From NCBI RefSeq assembly GCF_008831285.2, contig NW_022205139.1:1-25827 (forward strand): a stretch of 25,827 nucleotides of DNA. The letters are read 5' to 3'. The stretch is from Nymphaea colorata (taxonomy: Eukaryota > Streptophyta > Magnoliopsida > Nymphaeales > Nymphaeaceae). Below, piece by piece: positions 1-9,709 of this stretch. The notes under the pieces were generated by a model. The model worked only from the letters and a program-made list of their open reading frames with translations. It made no database searches and was not told the DNA's origin. The position numbers were made by a program, and so were the translations under genes. How positions within the stretch are numbered: the stretch's first letter is position 1; every line of letters begins with the position of its first letter.

Positions 1-97
1 CCAACCCAACCCAACCCCAACCCCAACCCCAACCCCAACCCCAACCCCAACCCCAACCCCAACCCCAACCCCCAACCCCAACCCCAACCCCAACCCC
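1..97. repeat. Left telomere, C4A2 repeats
   Basis: Uninterrupted CCCCAA repeats, with two CCCAA units near the tip and one five-C unit. The 5'-C-rich orientation at the left edge is what a chromosome end shows when read inward. C4A2/G4T2 is the Tetrahymena and Paramecium type of telomere. The repeat stops abruptly at a CCCCTAC junction, followed by unique sequence. Odd-length units may be real telomerase slippage or base-calling error. Confidence 0.97.
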
Positions 98-248
98 TAC
101 TTGTGAAAATAAAATATGGATCTGGAATATGGCATAAATTTTGTCTTGGTATGAAAGGTTAAGATATTTTTTAACCTGTCCAAGGTATTTATGTGCGATC
201 TTAAAAATCTTATGATAAGTCCATCGCTGATATATTTTATAATTTATA
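98..248. other. Short subtelomeric spacer
   Basis: About 150 bp of AT-rich unique sequence between the telomere and the first start codon. I see no repeat, RNA gene or reading frame in it. The AT-rich stretch just before the ATG at 249 may hold the promoter of the first gene, but no motif is clear. Confidence 0.6.
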
Positions 249-927
249 ATGTCGAAGAGGACGATCAATTTCTGTTACAATAGCCAATCCCCTCGAAACG
301 TAAAGAATCAATCAATAAAGGTTACCTAAGTTCAGAAAGGACCTCTCAAGATCAACAGTCTTGTCGATTCCCTCCACAATCCTCAATACGAGGATCTCAG
401 ATTGGAAGCAGAGAGGATAATGAGCAGCAAAATAATTAAAAAATAAAGATAAACTAAAGATTGGAGAATAGACTAGCATAATTGTCAAACTTGATAAGTA
501 AGATGAAAAGCCAGTGCAAAGTAAACTCAAGTAAGGCGCTCCTGGAGATAAAAATGAAATAGTATTAAGACAATCCAGGCCTCCTCTTAATACAAGATTA
601 TACCAGTTCGAGGCTGTCCTCCAAGACCCTTCATAGGCTGATTTTATCGAAGATGCTCACGTTAAGCCAAAGGCTCCAGAAAACGCACAGGTAAAGATCA
701 AGTAATTTTAGGAACATAAAGAAAACCCAAAGGCTAATCCTAATGAGGAGCCAATCAAGAAAAACGAAACCTAGAAGAAAGCGGATTCAAGTAACTAGAT
801 ATCTCCATAAAAGCCAAAGTATACATTCTCTATCGTTCCTCCACAATAATAAAAGAAGTCAACATGTTGCAATATTTTTGGATGGTGTGAAAAGCCCAAG
901 CAAAGAACATACCCTATAAGAGAATGA
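249..927 (+). CDS. Hypothetical protein, charged, Cys-rich C-terminus
   Basis: I do not recognise this protein. Read with TAA/TAG as Gln it gives about 225 residues from the ATG at 249 to the TGA at 925-927. The N-terminal half is basic and mixed; a Leu/Glu/Arg segment around residues 45-60 (EDLRLEAERIM) could be helical. The second half is rich in Pro, Lys, Gln and Asn and looks disordered. It ends in a short cluster, TCCNIFGWCEKPKQ. The reading frame changes by +1 between about 421 and 445, within A-rich runs and with no GT nearby for an intron; one surplus A would explain it. The downstream gene begins only 43 bp after the stop. Confidence 0.6.
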
Positions 928-970
928 TGGCTTTTTAACTCTTAAAATATTATAATATACATATCAGCAA

Positions 971-2296
971 ATGATAAAAAAGCAAGGAAAGAGATCCACG
1001 GACGCCCCTAAAGTGAAGAAGGTGAAGAAGCAGGACCTTTTTGATCAATAGTAAGAGAATTTGGACGTGCTTGAGATGGAAGAGCACGATGACGAGCATT
1101 ACAACGCTTTGTTGAAATCAAGCCCCCATGCTAATCTCAAAAAAAATGCCTACTTTTTCAGCAATTAACGCTACAGTGGCACCAAATAGCCAGTACAAGA
1201 ACCAGAACATAAGAAGAGGAAGTAGACTCTTAGCCAGAGAAAAATCACCTCTCGCAAGCCCTTCGAGATCTCAAGCAAGAGCGAATCAACAAATCGAAAC
1301 TTTTAACAGAAGATGTCAGAAAAATTGAGGAAGAAGATGAAGAGTTCGAAACTATTAGGAAAATGCAAAAGACATCAGATGAGGCAATCAAGAATCGCTA
1401 TGCCTCAAGGGCCAACTTGACCTTTACAAGGACATGGTGGACCTAAGATACAACAAACAGAATGAGTTATAGCAGCTGAAGAAATTCCCAGTCAGTAATT
1501 TTCCACAGAATGCTGACCTTAACAAATCACATAAAAACTTGAACAGCAATTATTCCAAAATCTAAACAATTTGATGTAACTTTATGAAAGCTACTCGAAG
1601 AAAGTGTTTTAATCCGCTCCTGAACTTCCTCAGTTCCAAGAATCTCTCAACGAATAGCTTGGTGAAGGTAAATCTTACGAGCGAAGCCGACTTCAAGTGT
1701 AAAACCTTTACTCAACTTTTACCCAAGCCCAACATAGCTTGATGAAATAGACATAAAATAGTTGGTGAAGTGGTCACAAAAGACAGCTTTACTGAATGTC
1801 TCTGCCTCCCACTACTCTTCCCTACTTATGCAAACTCCAGTTGGCCAAGCAAAAAAGTGGTCGAGCAGTGGCCAAGAGCAAGTTCCAAATGCCAGCAGAA
1901 ACGCAGCACATTCAAGATCCTCTTCCAGACTGAATAAGATATTCGATCCAGTTCTAATCCTCAGATTTACGATGACTTTGAGTTATTCAACGAGCTCTAG
2001 AAGATCTATGTGAGCGAAGTAGAGGACTAAAACGATTTCCGCATCAGTGATACGCTTCGTTATCTCAAGAACAGATAAGCTCGAGGTGAGAAGACCAAAA
2101 AGTCGATCGGAAGGCCAGCAAGAACAGAAAGCTAAGATTTAATGTTCACGCAAAGTTGCTCAACTTCATGCCCAGCAGACCAGCAAACGAAATCTAGGCA
2201 AGAGACGAAATAGTGGAAAACATCTTCAACTGCAAGGCGGGCGCTGCTCCTTCTGCGAAGCCCCGCGAAGAGGAAACCTACTACATTGATATTTGA
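971..2296 (+). CDS. AATF/Bfr2 (TRAUB-domain) ribosome biogenesis factor
   Basis: The C-terminus carries the TRAUB signature of AATF/Che-1 and yeast Bfr2: KVDRKASKNRKLRFNVHAKL followed by LLNFM (about 2090-2180). That family acts in the nucleolus in early small-subunit rRNA processing. Before it lie an acidic block (EEEDEEFE), a WSQKT segment like the family's WxEKT, KRSTFKIL, and an IYDDFELFNEL segment like the acidic motif before TRAUB. The N-terminus is Lys-rich. The coding line passes through several frames. Introns of 26 nt (1193-1218) and 29 nt (1699-1727) restore it at two places; near 1432, 1553, 1850 and 2093 no convincing intron exists and a missing base in a homopolymer is likely (a 17-nt GT-AG stretch at 2084-2100 is an alternative). 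The family is clear; the exact exon structure is not. Confidence 0.85.
1193..1218 (+). other. Probable 26-nt intron in AATF gene
   Basis: Begins GTACAAG and ends AAGAG. Removing it joins GTKQP to EVDSQPEKNHLSQALRDLKQ and corrects a -1 frame change. It starts like the 26-nt intron at 17563-17588. There is no close homolog to fix the junction, so the call is moderate. Confidence 0.5.
1699..1727 (+). other. Probable 29-nt intron in AATF gene
   Basis: Begins GTAAAACC and ends CCCAAG. Removing it gives the continuous reading QLDEIDIKQLVKWSQKT, which matches the family pattern of an acidic stretch before WxEKT. Leaving it in leads to a TGA within about 40 bases. Confidence 0.6.
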
Positions 2297-2309
2297 TTCC
2301 TCCTCAATA

Positions 2310-2521
2310 TCACTTTGCATCTGATTATAACATTAACTGCAGGATGAGTTGTTGCTTCCAGATTGAACGCATCACCCTTCCGCGCCAATTCCTTTTCGAC
2401 TCTCTGCGTCTCTTCGCCAAGTTTCAAAGTACGGCCGTTGATCTTCTATCTCTGCGATTCGATATTGTCCAGAGTAACGCTGAAAGGATAGTGCCGCTGA
2501 ACGTTCAGTTAAAAGTGCCAT
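2310..2521 (-). CDS. Short coiled-coil protein
   Basis: A small gene of about 70 residues read from the ATG at 2521 to a TGA at 2310-2312. The central part (TLDNIESQRQKINGRTLKLG then EETQRVEKELARKGDAF) is charged with regular hydrophobic spacing, typical of a coiled coil. The reading needs two one-base frame corrections, near 2465 and 2365. The opposite strand also has an open frame here, but its product lacks the charged, heptad-like pattern. It converges on the AATF gene with a 13-bp gap and diverges from the gene at 2569 with 47 bp between start codons. Function unknown. Confidence 0.45.
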
Positions 2522-2568
2522 CGGTGAGAAGTAAATTTACTTTGGTTTTGCAGATAAGAATAATTAAC

Positions 2569-2903
2569 ATGCGAATACAGCCATCGGAAATAGCTGTGAA
2601 TTTATCTACAGGAGACTACAGTCAATTTTAATATGTTTTTCAGACGGAAATGGGAAGAGTATCTGCCTTTGCCAATATCATCCAACAATACTCGCTACCC
2701 AAGGAGTATGAAATCACTCCTTCTGAAGAAAGTATCATCAGCTAAGCATCGGAAGCTCCTCGCAGAATAAGGCATTTTACTCGGAAAATCGCAATTTTAA
2801 GAAACAGTTAACTTCAAAATAGCTAAAGACAAATGATGAATAGTAACGGCTCTCAAATAAGGAAAAACACAACGATACCGAATTGGTTCATTTTTAAGTA
2901 TGA
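2569..2903 (+). CDS. Small hypothetical protein
   Basis: About 110 residues from the ATG at 2569 (MRIQPSEIAVNLSTGDYSQF) to the TGA at 2901-2903. The middle (SAFANIIQQYSLPKEYEITP) reads as ordinary coding sequence. The tail is rich in Lys, Gln and Asn. One frame change near 2793, beside a TTTT run, is needed to reach the end; the other frame stays open and would give a longer, less protein-like tail. No domain recognised. It converges with the next gene, 48 bp away. Confidence 0.5.
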
Positions 2904-2951
2904 ATTTTTATTCTCAACCTTGAATATACCCTAAACATCAAAACTTGAATA

Positions 2952-3448
2952 TCATCGGTCAATACCAGTCTTCCATCTATATTTTTCTCTCTTTGAAAGA
3001 CGGTCTGACATTTTTCTTGTATTCATAAACTCTTTGTCAGTTTCTTTGAAGCTGATGAATGGTCGTTGTTTCAGGATTCTGTTATAGATTCTCACATTTT
3101 CATTTTAGATGGATTCATTTTGTTTTCGTCTAAATGTGATATTGAGGGATTTCATGCGTTCCATGGAGTGTGATTACTTTTTCTTCCTGCTGATCTTTGA
3201 TATCTTTTCGAAAAGCAGTCTGTTCTAACGCTCGATTTCAGTGTATTTGCTTTACAGTAAGTAATTTTTCTTGGGATTTTAATCTAAAGATTTTTGTATG
3301 ATTCTGCGGCTACTTAAGATACAAGTCCCTTTGGCTTTTTGAGCTCAAGTTACAACAACCTTCTGCGATGATTGTACATCCTGACTGCGATTTCTTGACG
3401 CTCAATCGTATTTTTGAAGGGAACAACAGGCAGCTTGTCAGCACTCAT
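2952..3448 (-). CDS. CFAP97 / Hemingway-domain ciliary protein
   Basis: About 165 residues from the ATG at 3448 to a TGA at 2952-2954. The diagnostic part is EIERQNRLLFEKISKISRKK, then a linker, SLNITFRRKQNESIQNENV and RIYNRILKQRPFISFKE. This is the CFAP97 layout: an IExENxxLLxKI helix, a SLNxxxRK segment, then IxxENxxIxxRIxxxxP. Members of this family are axoneme-associated proteins of cilia and flagella. The N-terminal 60 residues are basic and not conserved. One frame change occurs near 3240, between ITYCKA and KYTEIE; no GT-AG pair of suitable length fits, so a missing base is likely. It lies 35 bp downstream of the CCCH gene on the same strand. Confidence 0.72.
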
Positions 3449-3483
3449 CAATTAAAATTATTATACATACACATATACAATTA

Positions 3484-5172
3484 TCAATGACGGCGAACCT
3501 TGTAGACCCACCAACTTGTGTATCCGTCCTTCTCACGACTAATCACGCATAGGTTTCCCCTATCATCTGCTGAAAGCCTCCACTGTCTGTCTCCAAGGCA
3601 AAGAACGCCTGTAGGAGCCTATAGAGTGTTCATGCTATAAATGAGGATGCCCCAGCTATCGATTGCAATAAAGATGTGATTGAGGGTGTAAGCCAGTGAT
3701 GTAAATTGTAGGCCTTGACCAATTCCACCTTATAGAAGACTCTTTTTTTGGAAGGTCAGCAGATTAAGGGCAAAAAGTTGCTTTTCGGTAAGGATAAAGG
3801 CTATGGGAGTGCCTTCGTTTTCGAGGATTAGAATATCCTTTATTTTCTAAGTAAGATAGTTATTACTTCTTCCATTTGAACCATATGAGTCTCGAATCTT
3901 TCATTAATGAAACAGGCATTTTTTTCATCCATGATGCTGCCTGCAACTTCTGAACCATAGAGTTTCTTAAAGTAGCCTCTAAGATTATATAGGTGGGTAG
4001 TTATGGGGCAGTTATCTTCTTGGAAGCTGAAATTTGAGAAATTATATCTTAAGAAAAGCTTCGTTTTGTCCTAAAAGCTAATCAAGAGATGTTAATTGAT
4101 AAAGATGGCGCTGAGGATGTTGCGATTATTGGGAATACTGAGGATGGCTCCAGAATAGACTTGGCATATATGTAAATTCCTTGAAGTCTTCATTACCAAG
4201 ATGTCAGTTCGAGGATAATTTTCGTTCAAGGTGTAAGTTAGATAGAAATCTTAGATAGGGTCTTCCTGGAATGCGATGTCTTTGTTGAAACACCGCTTGA
4301 AGACCATTGCGCTATTGTTGATATGCTCCATGCCACACTCTTTGGCCAAGTTGACCAGCTGTCCGAAAACAATTCGGCCTTATGCCAAGATCACGTATAT
4401 CGGCTGCTCATCTTGCTGATAGCATTGGAAAATTGAGCATTTTGTGATTTTTTAATTGTCAACTTGAAAGGTTTTTTTGATAGTTTTGGTTAAAGTAAAC
4501 TCGTGAGGCCGCCCACAATCCTCGTGCTATGTACGATTCATCAAGAAATTGAAACATAGGCCTGAAAGGACGTTTTAAATGATTGGGACGTGTCCTCGGG
4601 TTGCTTTTCTGCCATAGAATTGCTGGACTGAAAAGGAGGCATCGATGATTGTTAGTGTTTAAAGGGGCATTTTCCGAGTGGAAACATATTGCATCGTGCT
4701 CCAAACTGGCAGGGAGTTTAATGTTTGGGAAGATCAAATTTTTTTTGGGCTGGCCTTGCCACTGGTAGGAATGACGACTAGCCTATTTAGTATTGTTGTG
4801 GGGAATGCTTGAATTAACACTTTCCCTATGCGAATTTTCGGCAGTTAAGGCACCGAATCTACATTAAACTTAGCTCTTTGGTTGGCTGAATTCTCGTTTA
4901 TTTGACACAGGGCGGGTTGCTGATGAGATGGAGCTTGATCCTCCATGGTAAAACTGGCAATTCGCTATATCTTTGCACCTGTCTCCAAATCTGCATGGAT
5001 CGTGGGAATATGGGCAATCCTTTCCTTGCTTGAAGTTGTTGCAATTTTGTTTAAACTTGCACGGCCGCTTTCTCGCGTTTTGCATCATTAAATTAATATT
5101 ATAAACCATTTCATTCTTTATTGACTTGATGGCTTTAGAATACCAAGAGAGTTTAGTAAATTTATCAATCAT
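3484..5172 (-). CDS. Multi-CCCH zinc-finger protein with beta-propeller-like C-terminus
   Basis: From the ATG at 5172, two clear CCCH fingers appear at once: C38-x5-C44-x8-C53-x3-H57 and C60-x5-C66-x5-C72-x3-H76. At least two more follow in a shifted frame (NCRKFAQGKCQFKH and CQFGARCNMFPLGKCPFKH), then a degenerate fifth ending DCGRPHEF. CCCH fingers usually bind single-stranded RNA. The last 300 residues have no zinc ligands and repeat short strand-like units (IAIDSWGILIYSMNTL, GNLCVISREKDGYTSWWVYK), resembling a divergent WD-type propeller. CCCH-plus-WD40 proteins are known in plants (ZFWD). A 20-nt intron lies at 3847-3866. Two further frame changes, near 4850 and 4540-4590, are unresolved (a 23-nt and a 29-nt GT-AG stretch are candidates). 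The propeller reading is inference from pattern only. Confidence 0.75.
3847..3866 (-). other. 20-nt intron in CCCH gene
   Basis: Minus-strand sequence GTAATAACTATCTTACTTAG. Removing it joins MVQMEE to KIKDILILENEG and restores the frame through to the TGA at 3484. Exact length 20, GTA start, TAG end. Confidence 0.8.
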
Positions 5173-5318
5173 AATTATTTTTTAGTTAAAGAAGTTTTTT
5201 TTGATTAATAATTCCTTAACTTCATCTAGAGCCAATAATCCTTGGATTTAGTTCGTTAATAAATTTAAATTTCAAAAAAACTCATATTTCGCTATATTCA
5301 ATTCAAATTATAACTAAC
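5173..5318. promoter_or_regulatory. Divergent intergenic region, CCCH / cyclin
   Basis: 146 bp of AT-rich DNA between two divergent start codons. It must hold the promoters of both genes. No specific motif is recognisable. Confidence 0.5.
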
Positions 5319-6220
5319 ATGTTCAAGAGATCCGTGACCCCTTTGACCAAGGACAAACCACTATCTTGCAACCTATCTAACAAGAACCAAAAGATCATTA
5401 AAGACATGAAAAATCTCATCCCTATGAAGCCAACCTTGAGTCGCAATCCATCGAACTCGAAGATTGTGTTTTCTAACCAAAGCACATCAGTACTCGTCCA
5501 AGGCGCCAATCCCGAATCTCCTGACCCTTTCGACGCAGGGAAAGCCTCAAGAGTCATGCCATGAACGAAGAGATGAGGAAAGTTGTAGTGGAATGGATGA
5601 TTGAAATTTCACATCGCGCCAATCTTCGAAGGTAAACAATTTTCATGGGCGTTCATCTATTTGACACCATCATGGACAAGCTCAAAAACGTATCAACTGG
5701 AAACATCCAACTGGTTGCTACTACTGCTTTTTTATCGCGGCAAAATATGAAGAAATATACCCAGAAAGTATTCAAAAGTTCTTGGATTATACAGCAACTC
5801 ATATAGCAAGCAGGAGCTGCTCCAGATGGAAGAAAAAATCCTTGCAGAAATGGAGTTTAAGTTGACTTTTCCAACAAGAATTACCCATTATGGTCTTCTA
5901 CATGAAAACCAATCAGGAAGTGATTTCAGATCAGTCTCTCTTCCAAAAAATACGACTCTCTTTGCCACTTTTTGCTTGAGCTACACTGCTAGTCCGATGG
6001 GACGAAGGTAGCGATTCCGAACTAGCTGAAGCCATACTTTTTTAGCAAAGAAAGTCTTAAAAATGGCGACAGGATGGACAAGTGACAACATTATGCAGCT
6101 CGCTTACAAGCTAATGGGTGTATGGCGCGACAATCAGAAAAGCATTCTTGCTTATCTTTTGACAACAAAAGCATAGCTTTGTTGGCGGTCTAAAAATCTT
6201 TTACTGATGGATTTGCTTGA
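5319..6220 (+). CDS. Cyclin (A/B-type fold)
   Basis: Cyclins bind and activate cyclin-dependent kinases. After a basic N-terminal region of about 80 residues comes the cyclin box: NEEMRKVVVEWMIEISHRAN (like MRxILxDWLxEV), VHLFDTIMDK, NIQLVATTAF, then IAAKYEEIYPESIQKFLDY, the most conserved cyclin motif, and SKQELLQMEEKILAEMEF. The second fold follows (SELAEAILF, LAKKVLKMATGW) and the protein ends near SIALLAVQKSFTDGFA at the TGA at 6218-6220, about 300 residues. The frame must be changed at about 5540, 5735, 5797, 5900, 5950, 5985, 6040 and 6160, mostly one missing base in T or A runs with no intron signals. That is the densest error cluster in the window; pseudogene decay is less likely because all motifs are intact. 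Confidence 0.85.
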
Positions 6221-6263
6221 TATTTACTAAATTTATTATAGGCAATAATTAATCAGATATAAA

Positions 6264-7861
6264 TCACAACTCCTCTCTTCTTAAGCAAGGCTAGTTTAGC
6301 TTGGCGTTATTGTGCAATTGGTGATTGAGTTTTTTTGGAGAGAAACAGTTTTTAGGCATTTGTTGATATCTGTAAATCGAATTAAAGCATCCAGGAAATT
6401 TCTTCAAGTTAATTGTTGGAGAGAGAAGAGTGTTTATTTTTCCGTTGATCATATAGTTGAGAATGAGGTTTAACTGGTGATCCTGCATACCAGTGCCAAT
6501 GAACTTGATTACTTCGATATTTTTCCAGTCAAATCTATCAAGGAATGCCTTCAATTAACCTATTTTAGATCGGTATTGAAGAGCTAGATAGTGTTATTGC
6601 AAACATTTGTATTGTAAAATGCCTATTCTGTACGAACTGCCTCCATTCTTTTGATGTATTTGTTCTTCTCTTTCTAGCAATTTAACACAGATTTTTGCCT
6701 TATTTATATTCTTTTTGGTTCTTCTTTTGCTAGATTTCGTATTCCTTTAGGAAGTTAACATCATTTCTATTGTCTTATTCAAGTAAAAGCTCCTCTTCAA
6801 TCGATTAGCAGTCAGGACTGTATATCAAATCATGCTAATTGCTTTTGAGACTGCTGATTAAATCTTAGAATTTATCACTCATCCTCTTCTCACGCTCATC
6901 TTGGATGACCTTTGACTTGAGGATGTACTTACTTTGTTAGAAATCTCTAAGAGTGGTTTCTCCATTAGTCTCTATAAATGTTATTATTTTGATGGCTAAC
7001 GCCTATGGTAAAGCTTTCCATGTCTACTCTGGAATGATTCCTTGGTGAAATGCTTTCCTCCAGTTTGAAACTGCTCAATTGCTTGCAAACTCTGAGTTTT
7101 TTGATTGTTTTATTGGCGAGTCAACAGTTTTAACGCAATTTAGATATACATTCTATTTGCTTGGTAATTCTGATTGGCCATAGTTGACTTGTTTGAATTG
7201 CGTTAGTTCAATGGCTTCATAGATGATTCAATGTTTTCTTTCTTATCTTTTCGTCATCGTGTAAATGCTGAAATGACGTTGGAGGCAGATAGTTGGCTCA
7301 TTGATTATTGTCTGAGCCATCTCTTCGAGGTTTAGTTCTGCTAATTATTTGATCTTTTCTTAAACTATTCTTCTTGATTCTTCAACTTCTTGCGTATCTT
7401 TCGAAGTTTATGCTAATTTTTTCCATTACGAGAATGATGATGCTGGATCTCTAATTTCTCTGAATACCCTATTCTTGAGGCTCAAGATTCGATTGATTTC
7501 ATTGTTGTATATCTGCTCCAACAACTAAGTAAAAGCTTTCAAGTCATCTTACTTTGATCTAATGAGTCTTTCCATCCTATCTTTTTTTTCATTAAAACCT
7601 CCACCGACTTGCGGATTGGCAGTGTTTTTCAAAAGTCGTTAAAGTGCTTGCTGAATATGCATGTTAACCTTTGCACCCACGATAGATTGTGCTGCATTAT
7701 GATGGCAACACATAACAGACGTCTTAGCTTTCTTTTGTGAAGAAGATAGACAGTGAGTACAAACGGAATGAGAGCAGGGCAGGCTAAAAGGAATTGAGTT
7801 GTGGGGTGGAACCATTTCGAACAGGTAGCACATTAAACTATTGCAGGTTGTAAATGTTCAT
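6264..7861 (-). CDS. RING-type, coiled-coil protein
   Basis: The N-terminus is a RING-like zinc module: PFSLPCSHSVCTHCLSSS matches the central CxHxxCxxCL of RING E3 ligases, but the first Cys pair is imperfect (CYLF) and the last is CCHH. A long charged coiled coil follows (EKKDRMERLIRSKQDDLKAF, EESRRIVQEKIKQLAELNLE). A second helical part includes KYILKSKVIQDEREKRMSDK. The C-terminus (WKNIEVIKFIGTGMQDHQL) resembles a leucine-rich-repeat unit. The order RING, coiled coil, C-terminal module is TRIM-like, so ubiquitin ligase activity is a fair guess. A probable 25-nt intron lies at 7003-7027. Frame changes near 7850, 7225 and 7085 are unresolved. The start is the ATG at 7861, or the one at 7833. 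Confidence 0.65.
7003..7027 (-). other. Probable 25-nt intron in RING/coiled-coil gene
   Basis: On the minus strand it begins GTAGACATGG and ends CCATAG. Removing it joins EESISPRNHSR to ALAIKIITFIETNGETTL, connecting two well-formed segments that lie in different frames. 25 nt is the modal intron length known from Paramecium. Confidence 0.55.
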
Positions 7862-7951
7862 ATTAACGAATATATTCATCAAAGACAGGAATGGATATAA
7901 AAGGCAGGATTGTGAATGTTTATATGATTCATGAAAATAAAAAGTTGATGA

Positions 7952-9686
7952 TCATCCTTCGTACATCCTGAGAAAAGTTGGAAACCTTGGCTTTCCAGAT
8001 TCCTTGTTGAACTATTGATACTTATAAGTTATCTTTGCGCCTATTGGAGGAGGGTCTTGCCTCATTTGATCATTCAGCCGCTTCCTACTTAAAATCTACT
8101 CCTTTTCCGTTCCGGACTCTTAAAGCGCCAATCCATCCAAGGCATCTTCCTGTTCCATCAGTATAGCCAATTATCTCAGCCTAATCATCATGGAAGTTTT
8201 GACTTTTTGTAAATTTTTGGATCTTTTATTCTCATAAAGAGCATCTGGCTGTCTAAGCATGATTCCTTCTCCTCCTGCTTTGTTTACTTTGTCAAGTTCA
8301 ATAAATAATCGGGAAAACCCTCACAAGGCCTATGAGCGTGGCACTTAAGGTAAGGATTATCAATTTTTGCTAATTCTCGCTCTAAGACTTTGATTCGGGT
8401 CTTGAATGGCTATTTTAATCCAGGCGCATCGAATACAAGGTATTTCAAGTTCGCCCATTCAGTAGAAATAGGTACAGTCTTTCTTACTGCAGATAATGTC
8501 TGAGAAAACTTTCCTCTTCCAATGAAAAGCTATCCATCAAGCTGTGAATTTGGCCAATTTTTCGTGAAAAAGTTAGGGAAGTTAAACTTATTTCCGTTTC
8601 TGGAGAACATCTCACTTCCAGTCCAAAGACATCTTACCCCATCAAGCTTCTAACTCATAATCCATCCCGTAGGATCAGTCTCTTCTTTATAGTTCTAAGC
8701 GAGAAGCACTTGATGCAGTGGTCTATCGGCGGCCCTAGCTGTGAGTTTGGAAGATATACATTCTATCCTTCAGTATCATTGATTACTCCTGAATTCTGCC
8801 ACATTGCATTATCTGTCATGTTTGTCAGGGAATTTTATGGCTTTGAGAGGATGTTATTTGTTGTAATTTTTCCTTTTTTTAATGTGGTTTTACTCTACTG
8901 TTAAATGAATGTGGAAGATTTCATTGGTTGGAAGCCCTATTTTGTATAGAAGCTTTCCTCTCCGTGACATGGTCTATGCATTAATCGAATGATGAAAATG
9001 TCTTGATCTCAAAGCGGACATTGTCTCCTTATTTTTGAGTTATTTTTAACTGGTTTCCAATCACTTAAATTAAACAAGCTCATCATCCTTTTACATACCT
9101 TTCCAAAACTTTTTGTTTATCTATGCACCACTTGTTGGCTAGACTTATTTCTTTGGTTTTGGTCTTGTTTATCTTTTTTTAGTTTGCCTAGGAGACTCGT
9201 GATTTGTTTCTGCAGTCTACTATATTTAAGTCTTTTTCCTTCTTCTAACCGGCTTTTTTTAGGGACTGGGTTATGGAATCTTCTCTGCAGTCGTTGAATA
9301 GTAACCTTTTTCTATTTTATTGCGATTTTGGTGATGACGGTTGCCTTAGCTAAGGTATTGTTTTCGTAGTTCTTATTTACTTCTATGATCTTATGCTCTT
9401 CGCCCTATCCTCTCAGCACTCCGGCTCTGTAAGTAACTTCTCCACCATTAATATCCACTTACCAAAATTTTCGTTTCTTGTGTATCAGATATATCTTTTT
9501 CTGAAAATCAAACTTATACCCTTTGATTTACTACATCTTGGCACGTCATACAACTTTGCGATCTTCTGAAGCCTTTGACTATTTTTGTAGGAATATCAAC
9601 AACATTTTCTTTAACTCATTTTTGCATGATATTTCTTACCACCTATCTTTATCACTTTTGATGATCTGAGGCTTTAAGTGGCGCAT
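7952..9686 (-). CDS. WGR-domain ATP-dependent DNA ligase
   Basis: The catalytic half is a clear ATP-dependent ligase: MSQKLDGVRCLW contains the KxDG nucleotidyl-lysine motif, then SRNGN, LDGQLFIGRGKF, LVFDAP, GGEGIMLRQP and LQKVKTF, and an OB-fold tail with PPPIGAKITYKYQQF and SGKPRFPTFLRM. This ligase seals nicks through an enzyme-AMP intermediate. The N-terminal part has a WGR-like domain: IYLIHKKRKFWQVDINGGEV then TYRAGVLRGQGEEHK, matching the bacterial-type WGR pattern of LIHxxxxKFWxVxxxGxxVxxRxGxxGxxGQ. Between them is a basic Pro/Gln-rich linker (KKPVRRRKKT). WGR domains occur in PARP enzymes and DNA-damage proteins. Several one-base frame changes occur (for example near 8300, 8150 and 8060); the region from about 8750 to 9050 is poorly resolved. 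The start ATG at 9686 is only 23 bp from the next gene's ATG. Confidence 0.82.
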
Positions 9687-9709
9687 ATTCTTTTATAGTT
9701 TATAATTAA
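9687..9709. promoter_or_regulatory. 23-bp bidirectional intergenic region
   Basis: Only 23 bp of AT-rich sequence separate the ligase ATG (minus) from the ubiquitin-like ATG (plus). Both promoters and both 5' UTRs must overlap this spacer or the opposite gene. If either start is mis-assigned the gap would be larger. Confidence 0.5.

Noticed and set aside
1-97. Spirotrich-type C4A4 telomere
   Set aside because: The units are CCCCAA with two As throughout, not four.
2293-2631. An open plus-strand frame covering 2293-2568
   Set aside because: The minus strand encodes a charged coiled-coil product here; only the part from the ATG at 2569 is kept on the plus strand.
5553-5572. A 20-nt GTC...GAG sequence in the cyclin that also restores the frame
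   Set aside because: It starts GTC and not GTA, and its removal would delete the NEE before MRKVVVEW that fits the cyclin consensus. A missing base is preferred, though it remains possible.
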